This document shows positions 14,730-22,082 of a stretch of DNA of 34,704 nt, one piece after another. Positions within the stretch are counted from its first letter, which is position 1. Every line of letters begins with the position of its first letter. Under the pieces are notes generated by a model. The model worked only from the letters and a program-made list of their open reading frames with translations. It ran no database searches and had not been told where the DNA came from. Source of the stretch: Clostridiales bacterium (GTDB lineage Bacteria > Bacillota > Clostridia > Oscillospirales > Oscillospiraceae); assembly GCA_004557735.1 (NCBI GenBank), contig SFFV01000020.1, positions 1 to 34,704 of the forward strand. Direction: 5' to 3'. A program made the position numbers and the translations under genes.

Positions 14730-16023
14730 AGGCAGTTTTCTCCGCTCGGCTCTGATGCTGATCGTTCTCTTTCTCGTGTTCGCTCTGCTGCTCACCGGTC
14801 TCAATGTCTGGGCCGGCCCGCGCATCGAGCGGAGCGAAGCTTCCCAGGCGCTCGGGCCGCTCATGGACATTTTCCCCGGCGCGCAGGGCTTTGATCTTCT
14901 CTACAGCAGCGACGGCTCCGCCGGAAGCGAGCTTGCCGATGTTCCCGAAACGGTGCAGAGCATCTATACCGAGACCTCCGGACTCGGCTATGCGATCCTC
15001 CTGTCCACCACGCAGGGCTACACCCACGACCCGATCGACATCTCCATGGCCGTGGATACCGAGGGTAAGATTGTCGGCACGCAGGTCCTCTCCTACCCCG
15101 ACACGAAGGACATGGGTGTGGATACGTATCCGCAGACCTATATTGGGCAGGATTCCACTCTCGCGGACGTGAGTCTCGTCGCGGGCGTGACGTACTCCTC
15201 CAAGGCGTTCCACGACGCCATTCTTGACGGCTTCACCGCTCTCACGGCGAATGAACTCGTCAGCGCGGGCGTCAAGGGCGATGCGCAGCTTCTCACCGAG
15301 CTGATTGCGACCGTGTTCCCCGGCATGATGAACAATGAGGGCGCCATGCAGGGCGAGGAGACGGAGACCGGTATTGACGGCGTGACCGCCGCCTACAAGG
15401 CTCCGAACGGCGCAGGCTTCGCGTTCATCGCGACCGTGGATGGCGCCGGCGTGCTCGCCGTTGCCAACACGACCGGCAGCGCCTGCGTCTATGACGTTGA
15501 AGGCAGCGACGTGACCGGTTCCTACGCCGGCTTTGCCGAGACCGTCGCCGCCTATGCGCGCGACAACGGCGATCTTTACACGGATGACGATATTTCAAAG
15601 CTCCGCGCTTATTACTCCAAGGAAGCGGATTATGCCGTTCTCGGGCTCGACGGCGTATACAACACCGTGACCGCCGCCTACACCGTGACGGAAAACGGCG
15701 ATACGCTTTACGCTTTTGTTTCCCGTCCCTACGGTTACAGCAATATCCCGATGGCTGTCTACTACGTCCTCAATGCAGACGGCGAGATCGTAATGATGAA
15801 CGCCAAGGAATTCATTCTGGAAAAGGACTACTTCTCCAACTACACACTCGATCCGCAGAGCTACAAGGAAGGCTTCGTCGGCATGACCGCCGAGACCATG
15901 ACGGACGACGTAGCGTTCATCTCCGGCGCAACAATGACAACCAACGCCGTCAAGACCGCTACGCACGACGTTTTCGACGCCTTTGCCACTCTGAAAGAGA
16001 ACGGAGGACTTGGCAATGAATGA
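14719..16023 (+). CDS. rnfG: RnfG-like subunit with two FMN_bind-like domains (enlarged)
   Basis: 434 residues, about twice the usual RnfG length (about 180-220). One N-terminal membrane anchor (about 11-32) is followed by an extracytosolic part. FMN_bind-like domain 1 (about 80-175) ends in LVAGVTYSSKAFHDAI, where the flavinylation motif SGAT reads AGVT (155-158) but keeps T158. A middle segment (about 210-300) is unassigned. Domain 2 (about 318-425) ends in the canonical ISGATMTTNAV, with T405 the predicted FMN-linked residue. RnfG normally has one such FMN and relays electrons on the outer face. The context (rnfD overlap of 11 bases, rnfE overlap of 8) confirms the assignment. The duplicated architecture is unusual. 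Confidence 0.9.
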   Translation: MQNKGSFLRSALMLIVLFLVFALLLTGLNVWAGPRIERSEASQALGPLMDIFPGAQGFDLLYSSDGSAGSELADVPETVQSIYTETSGLGYAILLSTTQGYTHDPIDISMAVDTEGKIVGTQVLSYPDTKDMGVDTYPQTYIGQDSTLADVSLVAGVTYSSKAFHDAILDGFTALTANELVSAGVKGDAQLLTELIATVFPGMMNNEGAMQGEETETGIDGVTAAYKAPNGAGFAFIATVDGAGVLAVANTTGSACVYDVEGSDVTGSYAGFAETVAAYARDNGDLYTDDDISKLRAYYSKEADYAVLGLDGVYNTVTAAYTVTENGDTLYAFVSRPYGYSNIPMAVYYVLNADGEIVMMNAKEFILEKDYFSNYTLDPQSYKEGFVGMTAETMTDDVAFISGATMTTNAVKTATHDVFDAFATLKENGGLGNE

Positions 16024-16642
16024 GAAGAAAATGACCGTTAACCCGATGTGGGTGCTGTTTCTCGGCGCGTGCCCCGCGCTGGGCGCGACCGGAACGCTCC
16101 GGGGTGCCGTTTCCATGGGCATTACGGTCCTCGCCGTGATGCTCCTCACCGCGCTCGTGACGGCGCTGCTGCGCCGCATTCTCCCGGAACGCGCGCTTAT
16201 CGCCGCGACGGTCCTCACGGCGGCTCTGTTCACCTCCGCCGCGCAGCTCGTGCTGCACGCGGTACTGCCGTCCGTTTACAAAATGCTCGGCGTGTATCTC
16301 GCCGTGGCTGCTGTCAACCTGCTTGTGTTCAGCCGCGGCGCCGATAACGCCTCCGGCCTTTGCGTCGGAAAGGCCGTCGTGACAGGACTGGAGTTTCTTG
16401 CTGTGATCGCCGTTGTGGCGCTGCTGCGCGAGCTGTTCGGTCTCGGCGCCGTCTGGGGGCAGGAGATTTCGTTCTTCAAAGCGCACACCGTGGCTTCCAT
16501 CCAGAAGCCCATGGGCGGATTTCTGGTGTACGCCATCGTTGCCGCGATCGTGAACGCCCTCTTCCCCGCCGCGTGCGCCGCGCAGGAAGAGCCCGGCTTT
16601 GCCGGTGTCGCCGCCGGTACGGCAGAAGGAGGTAACGAGTGA
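16016..16642 (+). CDS. rnfE: RnfE-like membrane subunit (one Fe-S ligand missing)
   Basis: 208 residues, NqrD/RnfE family, six predicted spans. The first half-site NPMWVLFLGACPALG keeps the Cys (C19) that normally ligates the intramembrane [2Fe-2S] cluster shared with RnfA. The second half-site, normally VNC..LGRAEAFAS, reads AVNLLVFSRGADNAS, with L102 in place of Cys. A nearby C116 (SGLC) is not at the conserved place. The C-terminus is longer than usual and hydrophilic (AGTAEGGNE). ATG 16016 follows GGAGGA by 7-8 bases. It overlaps rnfG and ends in the start of rnfA. Confidence 0.9.
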   Translation: MNEKKMTVNPMWVLFLGACPALGATGTLRGAVSMGITVLAVMLLTALVTALLRRILPERALIAATVLTAALFTSAAQLVLHAVLPSVYKMLGVYLAVAAVNLLVFSRGADNASGLCVGKAVVTGLEFLAVIAVVALLRELFGLGAVWGQEISFFKAHTVASIQKPMGGFLVYAIVAAIVNALFPAACAAQEEPGFAGVAAGTAEGGNE

Positions 16643-17202
16643 TGACGTTTAAAGCCATTGTCGGGATCGTGCTTGGCGCGATGCTCGCCAACAACTACGC
16701 GCTGGAAAAATTCCTCGGCGCGGCTCCCCTGCTCGGCTGGTCCGCGCAGGAGAAAAAGACGACCGTTCTTGGCGTGTCCGTGACCGTCGCCATGCTCCTC
16801 ACGGCGCTGCTCGCCGGTCTTGTGCAGACATATGTTCTGGGCGCTCTTTCTCTCGGCTATCTGCAAACGCTCGTCTTTGCCGCGATCGTTCTCATCGTTG
16901 TCTATGCGATGAATGCCGCTGCCAGGGCCGTCTTTAAAAAGAGCCTCGGTGTCTTTTTCCCTGTCATCGCGCTCAACAGCGCGGTGCTCGGTCTCGCGGT
17001 GAATAACGCCGCCGACGCGCTCTCTCTCGGCGAGAGCGTCCTCACGGCGCTCGGCGCAGGTCTCGGCTTCTGGCTGGCGCTGGAAGCGTTTGCCGCCGTG
17101 CGCACGAAGATCCGCGAGCGCTATGTCCCGAAAGCGTGGCGCGGCCTGCCGATCTACCTGCTGACCGCCGCCATCCTCTCCATGGCGCTGCTGGCGTTCT
17201 GA
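16642..17202 (+). CDS. rnfA: RnfA-like membrane subunit lacking all cysteines
   Basis: 186 residues, NqrE/RnfA family, six predicted spans. The family segment normally written FLGxCPFLG reads FLGAAPLLG (A28 for Cys), and the second, normally VNCAVLG, reads LNSAVLGLAV (S113 for Cys). No cysteine occurs anywhere in the protein. Canonical RnfA supplies two of the four ligands of the membrane [2Fe-2S] cluster. ATG 16642 lies 9 bases after AGGAGG; GTG 16639, 6 bases after it, is an alternative. This is the last gene of the operon. The expected rnfB does not follow, and a strong terminator begins 24 bases downstream. Confidence 0.9.
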   Translation: MTFKAIVGIVLGAMLANNYALEKFLGAAPLLGWSAQEKKTTVLGVSVTVAMLLTALLAGLVQTYVLGALSLGYLQTLVFAAIVLIVVYAMNAAARAVFKKSLGVFFPVIALNSAVLGLAVNNAADALSLGESVLTALGAGLGFWLALEAFAAVRTKIRERYVPKAWRGLPIYLLTAAILSMALLAF

Positions 17203-17225
17203 CGTTCCGATTTTCCAATAAGCAG

Positions 17226-17267
17226 CCGGCCTCCGGCCGCTTCAAGCGGCTCGGAGGCCGGTTTTTT
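17226..17267 (+). terminator. Strong terminator ending the rnf-like operon
   Basis: A long GC-rich stem: CCGGCCTCCG with CGGAGGCCGG, extended inward by GCCGC/GCGGC around a short loop, followed by six T (17262-17267). It shows that the operon stops after rnfA. Confidence 0.93.
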
Positions 17268-17292
17268 ATGGTTCATTATCCTTACGGATAGG

Positions 17293-17330
17293 AAAACAGC
17301 TCCCGCTTCGTTCAACCGGAAGCGGGAGCT
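17293..17330 (-). terminator. Terminator after the Ig-like surface protein gene
   Basis: A 12-bp perfect stem AGCTCCCGCTTC/GAAGCGGGAGCT (17298-17309 with 17319-17330), then GTTTT on the minus strand, about 20 bases past the stop codon. Confidence 0.8.
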
Positions 17331-17350
17331 ATTCTTATTGCTTATAGGGT

Positions 17351-18994
17351 TTATTCGTTATCGCCGTCCCCGTCGCTGTCGTCGTACTCGTCGTCTTTCT
17401 GACGGAGGACCTTGCGGACGAGGATGACCGCCACGGCGATCACCGCCGCAGCCAGAACGCCGATGATGACGAGAAGCACCGTATTCGTCTTTTTCGCGGG
17501 CTTGGCCGGGGTCTCGTCCTCGCCGACATCAGAGCCGGCGGGGATGGGCTGGATGGTCTCATAGCCGCAGACGGAGCAGACACCCTTCTGCTCGCCGTCC
17601 TCGGTCGCGGTGGGCGCTTTCAGAACCGTCCAGGTATAGGTGTGGAACGCCTCGTCGCCGTGCTCGCCGCAGGTGCACTGATGCCAGTGGGAGATATCGT
17701 TGTGCTCCCAGACGCTCGAAAAGCTGTGCGTGTGCGCCTTGGTGGCGGTGAATGTCACGGGGACGGTGTTGGAGTAATACGGATCGGAGGTCGTACCGTT
17801 GCCGGTGAGCTGGACGCTCACGCGGTAGTACGTCGTTCCCTCGGTCTGCTCGGGCTTATAGCTGGAATTCGTCGCGCCAAGGATCGCCTTCATGGCGGCA
17901 GTGCTGTTCGTTGCGGCGCTGTACCACTGGTAGGAGAGCGTACCGCCGTCGCTGGACGTCGCCTGGATGGAGAGGACGAAGTTGGGGTTCTCATCGACTG
18001 CCATCGTCCCGCCGACAGGCTGCGTAATGATGCTGAGCGAAGCCGCTTTCTTCGTCACGGTGACGCCCGCCGCGCCGGAGAGCGTTTCTCCGCCCTCGCC
18101 CCGGAAAAGGCAGGCGACTTTCCAGCCGTTCATGTCGTAGGGGATGTTGCTGAGCGTCAGTGTTTCGCTGTCGCCGCCGGAGATGCTCAGCGACGGGAAC
18201 GCTGTGCGCGCGGCGGTATAATCATAAACCTGCGTGCCGTCGGCGCTGATGATGCGCCAGACATAGCTCGTCGCGCCGTCGGCCCGGGCGATGAAGATCG
18301 CGCGTCCGCCTTCGGTGACGGTCTCGCCGGTCGGGTCCTTCGTCGTTACGGGCGCTGCGGGCTTGGCATTTACGGTGATGCGGCAGAACGATGTCGTGAC
18401 GGCGCCGGCGTCGTTTACAAACTGGCAGTAAATATCCGCGCCGTTATACTCCATCGTCGCCGCGACGGAGAGAGAGGCCGTCGTCGCGCCGTCAATGGGC
18501 CGCGGGGCTTCTTCGCCCTTTTTGGCGTACCACTGGATGCCTGCCGCACCGGTCGCTCCGGCGGTGAGCGCGATGGTGTCTCCCTCGGTCAGCGTCTGGC
18601 TGGTGGTGCTCACATCCTGCGTGAGCACCGGCTTGGAGAGCACCGTGACCGTGCAGACGGAGGACTGCGTGTTTCCGGCCGTGTTCTGCACAAAGCAGTA
18701 AAACGCCGCGCCGTTGACCGACGCGTCTACCGCGGCGATCTGATAGGTATTGGAGGTCTGCCCCTCCACAGGCGCATCGCCCTCCGGATGCACGCGGTAC
18801 CACTGGTACGAAAGCTCTCCGCCCGTCGCCTCTACGGTGAGCGTGAGCGTCTGCCCCTCGATCACGGTGAGTGCTGCGGGAACATCGGTATTGATGACGG
18901 GGGCGTCGTCCGCAAGCGCCGTTGTGCCGAGTGCGGCGATAAGGATCGCCGACATCAAAACGGCAAAGAGTCGCTTTGAAATAAACTTACGCAT
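17351..18994 (-). CDS. Surface-exposed protein with Ig-like repeats and C-terminal membrane anchor
   Basis: 547 residues. A signal peptide (about 1-28, ending TTALAD) precedes about four Ig-like domains of roughly 90-100 residues. They are marked by repeated LSYQWYR / GIQWYAK / SYVWRII / LSYQWYS strands and a later Tyr-x-Cys strand (FYCFVQN, IYCQFVN, VACLFRG), the C-F/W pattern of bacterial Ig-like folds. A His/Cys-rich module follows (about 420-480: HTHSFSSVWEHNDISHWHQCTCG and CSVCGYE), which may bind metal. An acidic Pro linker leads to one membrane helix (NTVLLVIIGVLAAAVIAVAV) and a charged Asp-rich cytoplasmic tail. The topology is a cell-surface stalk or adhesin-like protein; the ligand is unknown. 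ATG 18994 has GGGGGAGGAG about 9 bases upstream. Promoter at 19118-19146. Confidence 0.88.
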   Translation of the reverse strand: MRKFISKRLFAVLMSAILIAALGTTALADDAPVINTDVPAALTVIEGQTLTLTVEATGGELSYQWYRVHPEGDAPVEGQTSNTYQIAAVDASVNGAAFYCFVQNTAGNTQSSVCTVTVLSKPVLTQDVSTTSQTLTEGDTIALTAGATGAAGIQWYAKKGEEAPRPIDGATTASLSVAATMEYNGADIYCQFVNDAGAVTTSFCRITVNAKPAAPVTTKDPTGETVTEGGRAIFIARADGATSYVWRIISADGTQVYDYTAARTAFPSLSISGGDSETLTLSNIPYDMNGWKVACLFRGEGGETLSGAAGVTVTKKAASLSIITQPVGGTMAVDENPNFVLSIQATSSDGGTLSYQWYSAATNSTAAMKAILGATNSSYKPEQTEGTTYYRVSVQLTGNGTTSDPYYSNTVPVTFTATKAHTHSFSSVWEHNDISHWHQCTCGEHGDEAFHTYTWTVLKAPTATEDGEQKGVCSVCGYETIQPIPAGSDVGEDETPAKPAKKTNTVLLVIIGVLAAAVIAVAVILVRKVLRQKDDEYDDSDGDGDNE

Positions 18995-19097
18995 AGTGTA
19001 TTCTCCTCCCCCGCGCCTCGCGGCGCAGGATGAATGATTCGGTTTTGCTTTCCATGTATTAGACGCTCAAAAGCAGCAAAAAGTTTTCGGTGCTCAC

Positions 19098-19137
19098 AAA
19101 AAATGTCCCGAACCGACATTGTAGCGTTTCGGGACAT
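19098..19137 (-). terminator. Terminator after valS (overlaps the next gene's promoter)
   Basis: A 10-bp perfect stem ATGTCCCGAA/TTCGGGACAT (19103-19112 with 19128-19137), a 15-nt loop and six T on the minus strand (19103-19098), about 38 bases beyond the valS stop. Confidence 0.75.
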
Positions 19138-19146
19138 CTTTGTCAA
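19118..19146 (-). promoter_or_regulatory. Promoter of the Ig-like surface protein, inside the valS terminator
   Basis: Minus-strand perfect TTGACA (19146-19141), a 17-base spacer and TACAAT (19123-19118). The spacer and the region around the start point are the two arms of the hairpin at 19103-19137, so the dyad also brackets the -10 box like an operator. Confidence 0.8.
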
Positions 19147-19174
19147 TAATAGTTTGCTTCCGGAACCCGGCGGC

Positions 19175-21793
19175 TCAGCTAAGCCGGCGGAGCGATTCCT
19201 CAAGATTGGCGATCAGCGCTTCGAGCTTTTCGGCGCGCTCGCGCTCGGTAGCGACGACGCTGGCCGGAGCGCGGGAGACAAAGCTCTCGTTGGAGAGCTT
19301 ACGGCGCTGGTTTTCGAGGAAGCCGCGGTTTTTCGCAAGCTCCTTCCCGAGCCGCTCGCGTTCCCTGTCGAGATCGACAAGCTCGCTCATCGGCAGGAAG
19401 CAGCGCGCGTCCTTCGTCACGATGCTGACCATTCTGTCGGCGTCCGCCGGGACTTCGCCGGAGACGATCACTTCCCCGGCATACGCCAGACGGCAAAGAT
19501 AGTCGCGGCCGTTTTCAAAGGCCTCTTTATCTTCGGTGACAATATAGAGATGCGGGCGCTTGGACGGCGGGACGTTCATCTCGCTGCGGCGGCTGCGGAT
19601 GGCGCGGATGGCCTCCATGACCTTTTCAAAGCGCGCGCTCTCCGCCGGGAACGCCATATCCTCGCGGCAGACGGGGTAGGGCTGGACCATGAGCGCGTCG
19701 CCCTCGTGCGGCAGCGCCTGATAGATCTCCTCGGTGATGAACGGCATGAACGGGTGGAGCAGCTTGAGCGTTTCGGTGAGCACGTACAGCAGCACCTTCT
19801 GTGCCTGGATGCGCGCCGTCTCGTCCTCGCCGGTCAGACGGGCCTTGGTAAGCTCGATGTACCAGTCGCAGAAGCTGTCCCAGATGAAGTCATAGATCTT
19901 CTGCGCGGCGATGCCGAGCTCGTACTTATCGAGATTCTCGCCGACCTCGCGGGCCAGCTCGTTGAACCGGGAGAGGATCCACTTGTCCTCCAGCTCCAGC
20001 GTTTCGGGCAGCTCGTTTTTGCCGATGGTGAGATTCATCATCACGAAGCGCGAGGCGTTCCAGAGCTTGTTGGCAAAGTTTCGCATCGCCTCGCAGCGCT
20101 CCGGGAAGAAGCGCATATCGTTTCCGGGCGAGTTGCCGGTGATGATGTTGAAGCGGAGCGCGTCCGCGCCGTAGGTGTTGATGACCTCGATGGGATCGAC
20201 GCCGTTTCCGGCGGACTTGGACATTTTCTTGCCCTGCGGGTCGCGGATCAGGCCGTGGATGAGCACCGTGCGGAACGGGATCTTCTTCATATGCTCGCAG
20301 CCGGAGAAGATCATGCGGGCGACCCAGAAGAAGATGATATCATAGCCCGTGACGAGCACATCCGTCGGGTAAAAGTAGTCAAGATCCTCGGTCCTGTCCG
20401 GCCAGCCGAGCGTGGAGAACGGCCAGAGCGCGCTGGAAAACCAGGTGTCCAGCACGTCGCTCTCGCGGTGGATGTTTTTGGAATGGCACGCCTCGCACTC
20501 GCAGGCGTCGGTGCGGGACACGGTCATATGGCCGCAGTCGTCGCAGTACCACACGGGGATCTGATGCCCCCACCAGAGCTGGCGGGAAATGCACCAGTCG
20601 CGCACGCCGTTCATCCAGTTGAGATACGTTTTGGCAAAGCGGTCGGGAACGAATTTGATCTCGCCGTCCTCCACGACACGGATGGCTTCCTTCGCAAGGG
20701 GCTGCATCTTCACGAACCACTGGTCGCTCGCAAGCGGCTCCACGTCGTTATGGCAGCGGTAGCAGGTGCCGACGTTGTGGACGCACGGCTCGATGGACAC
20801 GAGATAGCCCCGCTCCTCCAGCTCCTGGACGATGGCCTTGCGGGCTTCATAGCGGTCCATGCCGTCCCACTTGTAGCCGCCGGTGATCTTCCCGTCGCCG
20901 TCGAGCATCAGATACTGCGGCAGATCGTGGCGCAGGCCCACCTCAAAGTCGTTCGGGTCATGGCAGGGCGTGATCTTCACGCAGCCGGTGCCGAATTCCA
21001 TATCGGCGTGCTCGTCGCCGACGATGGGAATCTCGCGCCCGACGAGCGGGAGCGTGACGGTCTTGCCGATCATGTCCTTATAGCGCGGGTCTTCCGGATT
21101 CACCGCAACGGCGGCGTCGCCGAGCATCGTCTCCGGACGGGTCGTGGCGACCTCCACGCTGCCGGAGCCGTCCGTCAGCGGGTAGCGAATGTGCCAGAAG
21201 AAGCCGTTCTTCTCGACATATTCGACCTCCGCGTCGGAAAGGGCGGTCGTGCAGTGCGGGCACCAGTTGATAATACGCTTTCCGCGGTAGATATATCCCT
21301 TTTCGTACAGGCTGCAGAACGCCTCGCGCACAGCCTTGGCGCACTGCTCGTCCATAGTGAAGCGCTGGCGCTCCCAGTCGCAGGAAGAGCCGAGCGTTTT
21401 AAGCTGCTCCACGATGCGGTCGCCGTAGTGCTGCTTCCAGTCCCACACGCGCTCAAGGAACTTTTCGCGGCCGAGATCAAAGCGGGTCAGCCCCTCCTTG
21501 CGGAGCTCGGCCTCCACCTTGATCTGCGTGGCAATGCCGGCGTGGTCAACGCCAGGCAGCCAGAGCGCACAGTATCCGCTCATGCGCTTCCAGCGGATGA
21601 GCACGTCCTGAATCGTTTCATCGAACGCGTGGCCGAGATGGAGCTGGCCGGTGACGTTCGGGGGCGGGATCACGATGGTGAACGGCTTCTTGTCCGGGTC
21701 GCGCTCGGCGTGGAACCAGCCGCCGTCCGTCCAGTAACGGTAGATCTTTTTTTCCACCTGCTTGGGATCGTAAATCTTCGGCAGTTCTTTCAT
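19175..21793 (-). CDS. valS: Valyl-tRNA synthetase
   Basis: 872 residues, class I aminoacyl-tRNA synthetase charging tRNA-Val. The HIGH motif appears as HLGHAFDE in the N-terminal part, the editing domain includes TTRPETMLGDAAVAVNPED, the KMSKS loop is KKMSKSAGNGVDP, and a C-terminal coiled coil (DLDRERERLGKELAKN to the end) is the ValS arm. Two zinc-like CxxC clusters (WCPHC; CDDCG with CEACH) are visible. The length is normal for Firmicutes. I use ATG 21793: GGAGG lies 7 bases upstream. Further in-frame codons upstream (21799 ATG, 21811 TTG) overlap the ribosome site. Expression is controlled by the T-box leader. Confidence 0.97.
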   Translation of the reverse strand: MKELPKIYDPKQVEKKIYRYWTDGGWFHAERDPDKKPFTIVIPPPNVTGQLHLGHAFDETIQDVLIRWKRMSGYCALWLPGVDHAGIATQIKVEAELRKEGLTRFDLGREKFLERVWDWKQHYGDRIVEQLKTLGSSCDWERQRFTMDEQCAKAVREAFCSLYEKGYIYRGKRIINWCPHCTTALSDAEVEYVEKNGFFWHIRYPLTDGSGSVEVATTRPETMLGDAAVAVNPEDPRYKDMIGKTVTLPLVGREIPIVGDEHADMEFGTGCVKITPCHDPNDFEVGLRHDLPQYLMLDGDGKITGGYKWDGMDRYEARKAIVQELEERGYLVSIEPCVHNVGTCYRCHNDVEPLASDQWFVKMQPLAKEAIRVVEDGEIKFVPDRFAKTYLNWMNGVRDWCISRQLWWGHQIPVWYCDDCGHMTVSRTDACECEACHSKNIHRESDVLDTWFSSALWPFSTLGWPDRTEDLDYFYPTDVLVTGYDIIFFWVARMIFSGCEHMKKIPFRTVLIHGLIRDPQGKKMSKSAGNGVDPIEVINTYGADALRFNIITGNSPGNDMRFFPERCEAMRNFANKLWNASRFVMMNLTIGKNELPETLELEDKWILSRFNELAREVGENLDKYELGIAAQKIYDFIWDSFCDWYIELTKARLTGEDETARIQAQKVLLYVLTETLKLLHPFMPFITEEIYQALPHEGDALMVQPYPVCREDMAFPAESARFEKVMEAIRAIRSRRSEMNVPPSKRPHLYIVTEDKEAFENGRDYLCRLAYAGEVIVSGEVPADADRMVSIVTKDARCFLPMSELVDLDRERERLGKELAKNRGFLENQRRKLSNESFVSRAPASVVATERERAEKLEALIANLEESLRRLS

Positions 21794-21809
21794 TCTCATT
21801 CCTCCAAAC

Positions 21810-22045
21810 AAAAACGCCCCGGAGAAAAACTCCGGGGCGCAAAAACTTACGCGGTACCACCCGATTTCCGCTTTTACAACAGCGGCACTCGTATTCTCTG
21901 TAACGGGAGAACCCGTCCGTTTCTACTTTGTTCAAAACGGCAGCTCCGGGGCGACCTTCGGCTGCGGCTTCACAAGGGCTTGCACCGACCGCCCTCTCTC
22001 TGCGTTCCGCCGGGAGCCTACTCCTCCCCTTCTGCGCTTTTTTCC
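21810..22045 (-). promoter_or_regulatory. T-box riboswitch, tRNA-Val specific, in the valS leader
   Basis: The conserved T-box GGGTGGTACCGCG is read on the minus strand at 21862-21850. The downstream terminator has a perfect 10-bp stem (21815-21824 with 21830-21839) followed by TTTTT. Upstream are the Stem I landmarks: AGTAGG near the base, GGTGCAAG in the distal loop, and the specifier region GAAGGTCGCCCC. The specifier codon is most likely GUC (bases 21955-21953), a valine codon, which agrees with the downstream gene. Uncharged tRNA-Val should stabilise the antiterminator and allow valS transcription (family knowledge). Confidence 0.95.
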
Positions 22046-22050
22046 AAATC

Positions 22051-22079
22051 AATATACCGTTATTTGTTTGATTTGTCAA
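22051..22079 (-). promoter_or_regulatory. Promoter of the T-box/valS unit
   Basis: Minus-strand perfect TTGACA (22079-22074), a 17-base spacer and TATATT (22056-22051). The -35 box begins only four bases after the fbp stop codon. Confidence 0.85.
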
Positions 22080-22082
22080 GCC

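Noticed and set aside
17268..17292. A hidden or fragmentary rnfB between rnfA and the next gene
   Set aside because: Only 149 bases separate rnfA from the convergent gene, filled by two terminators; no CxxCxxC-type motif occurs there in any frame.
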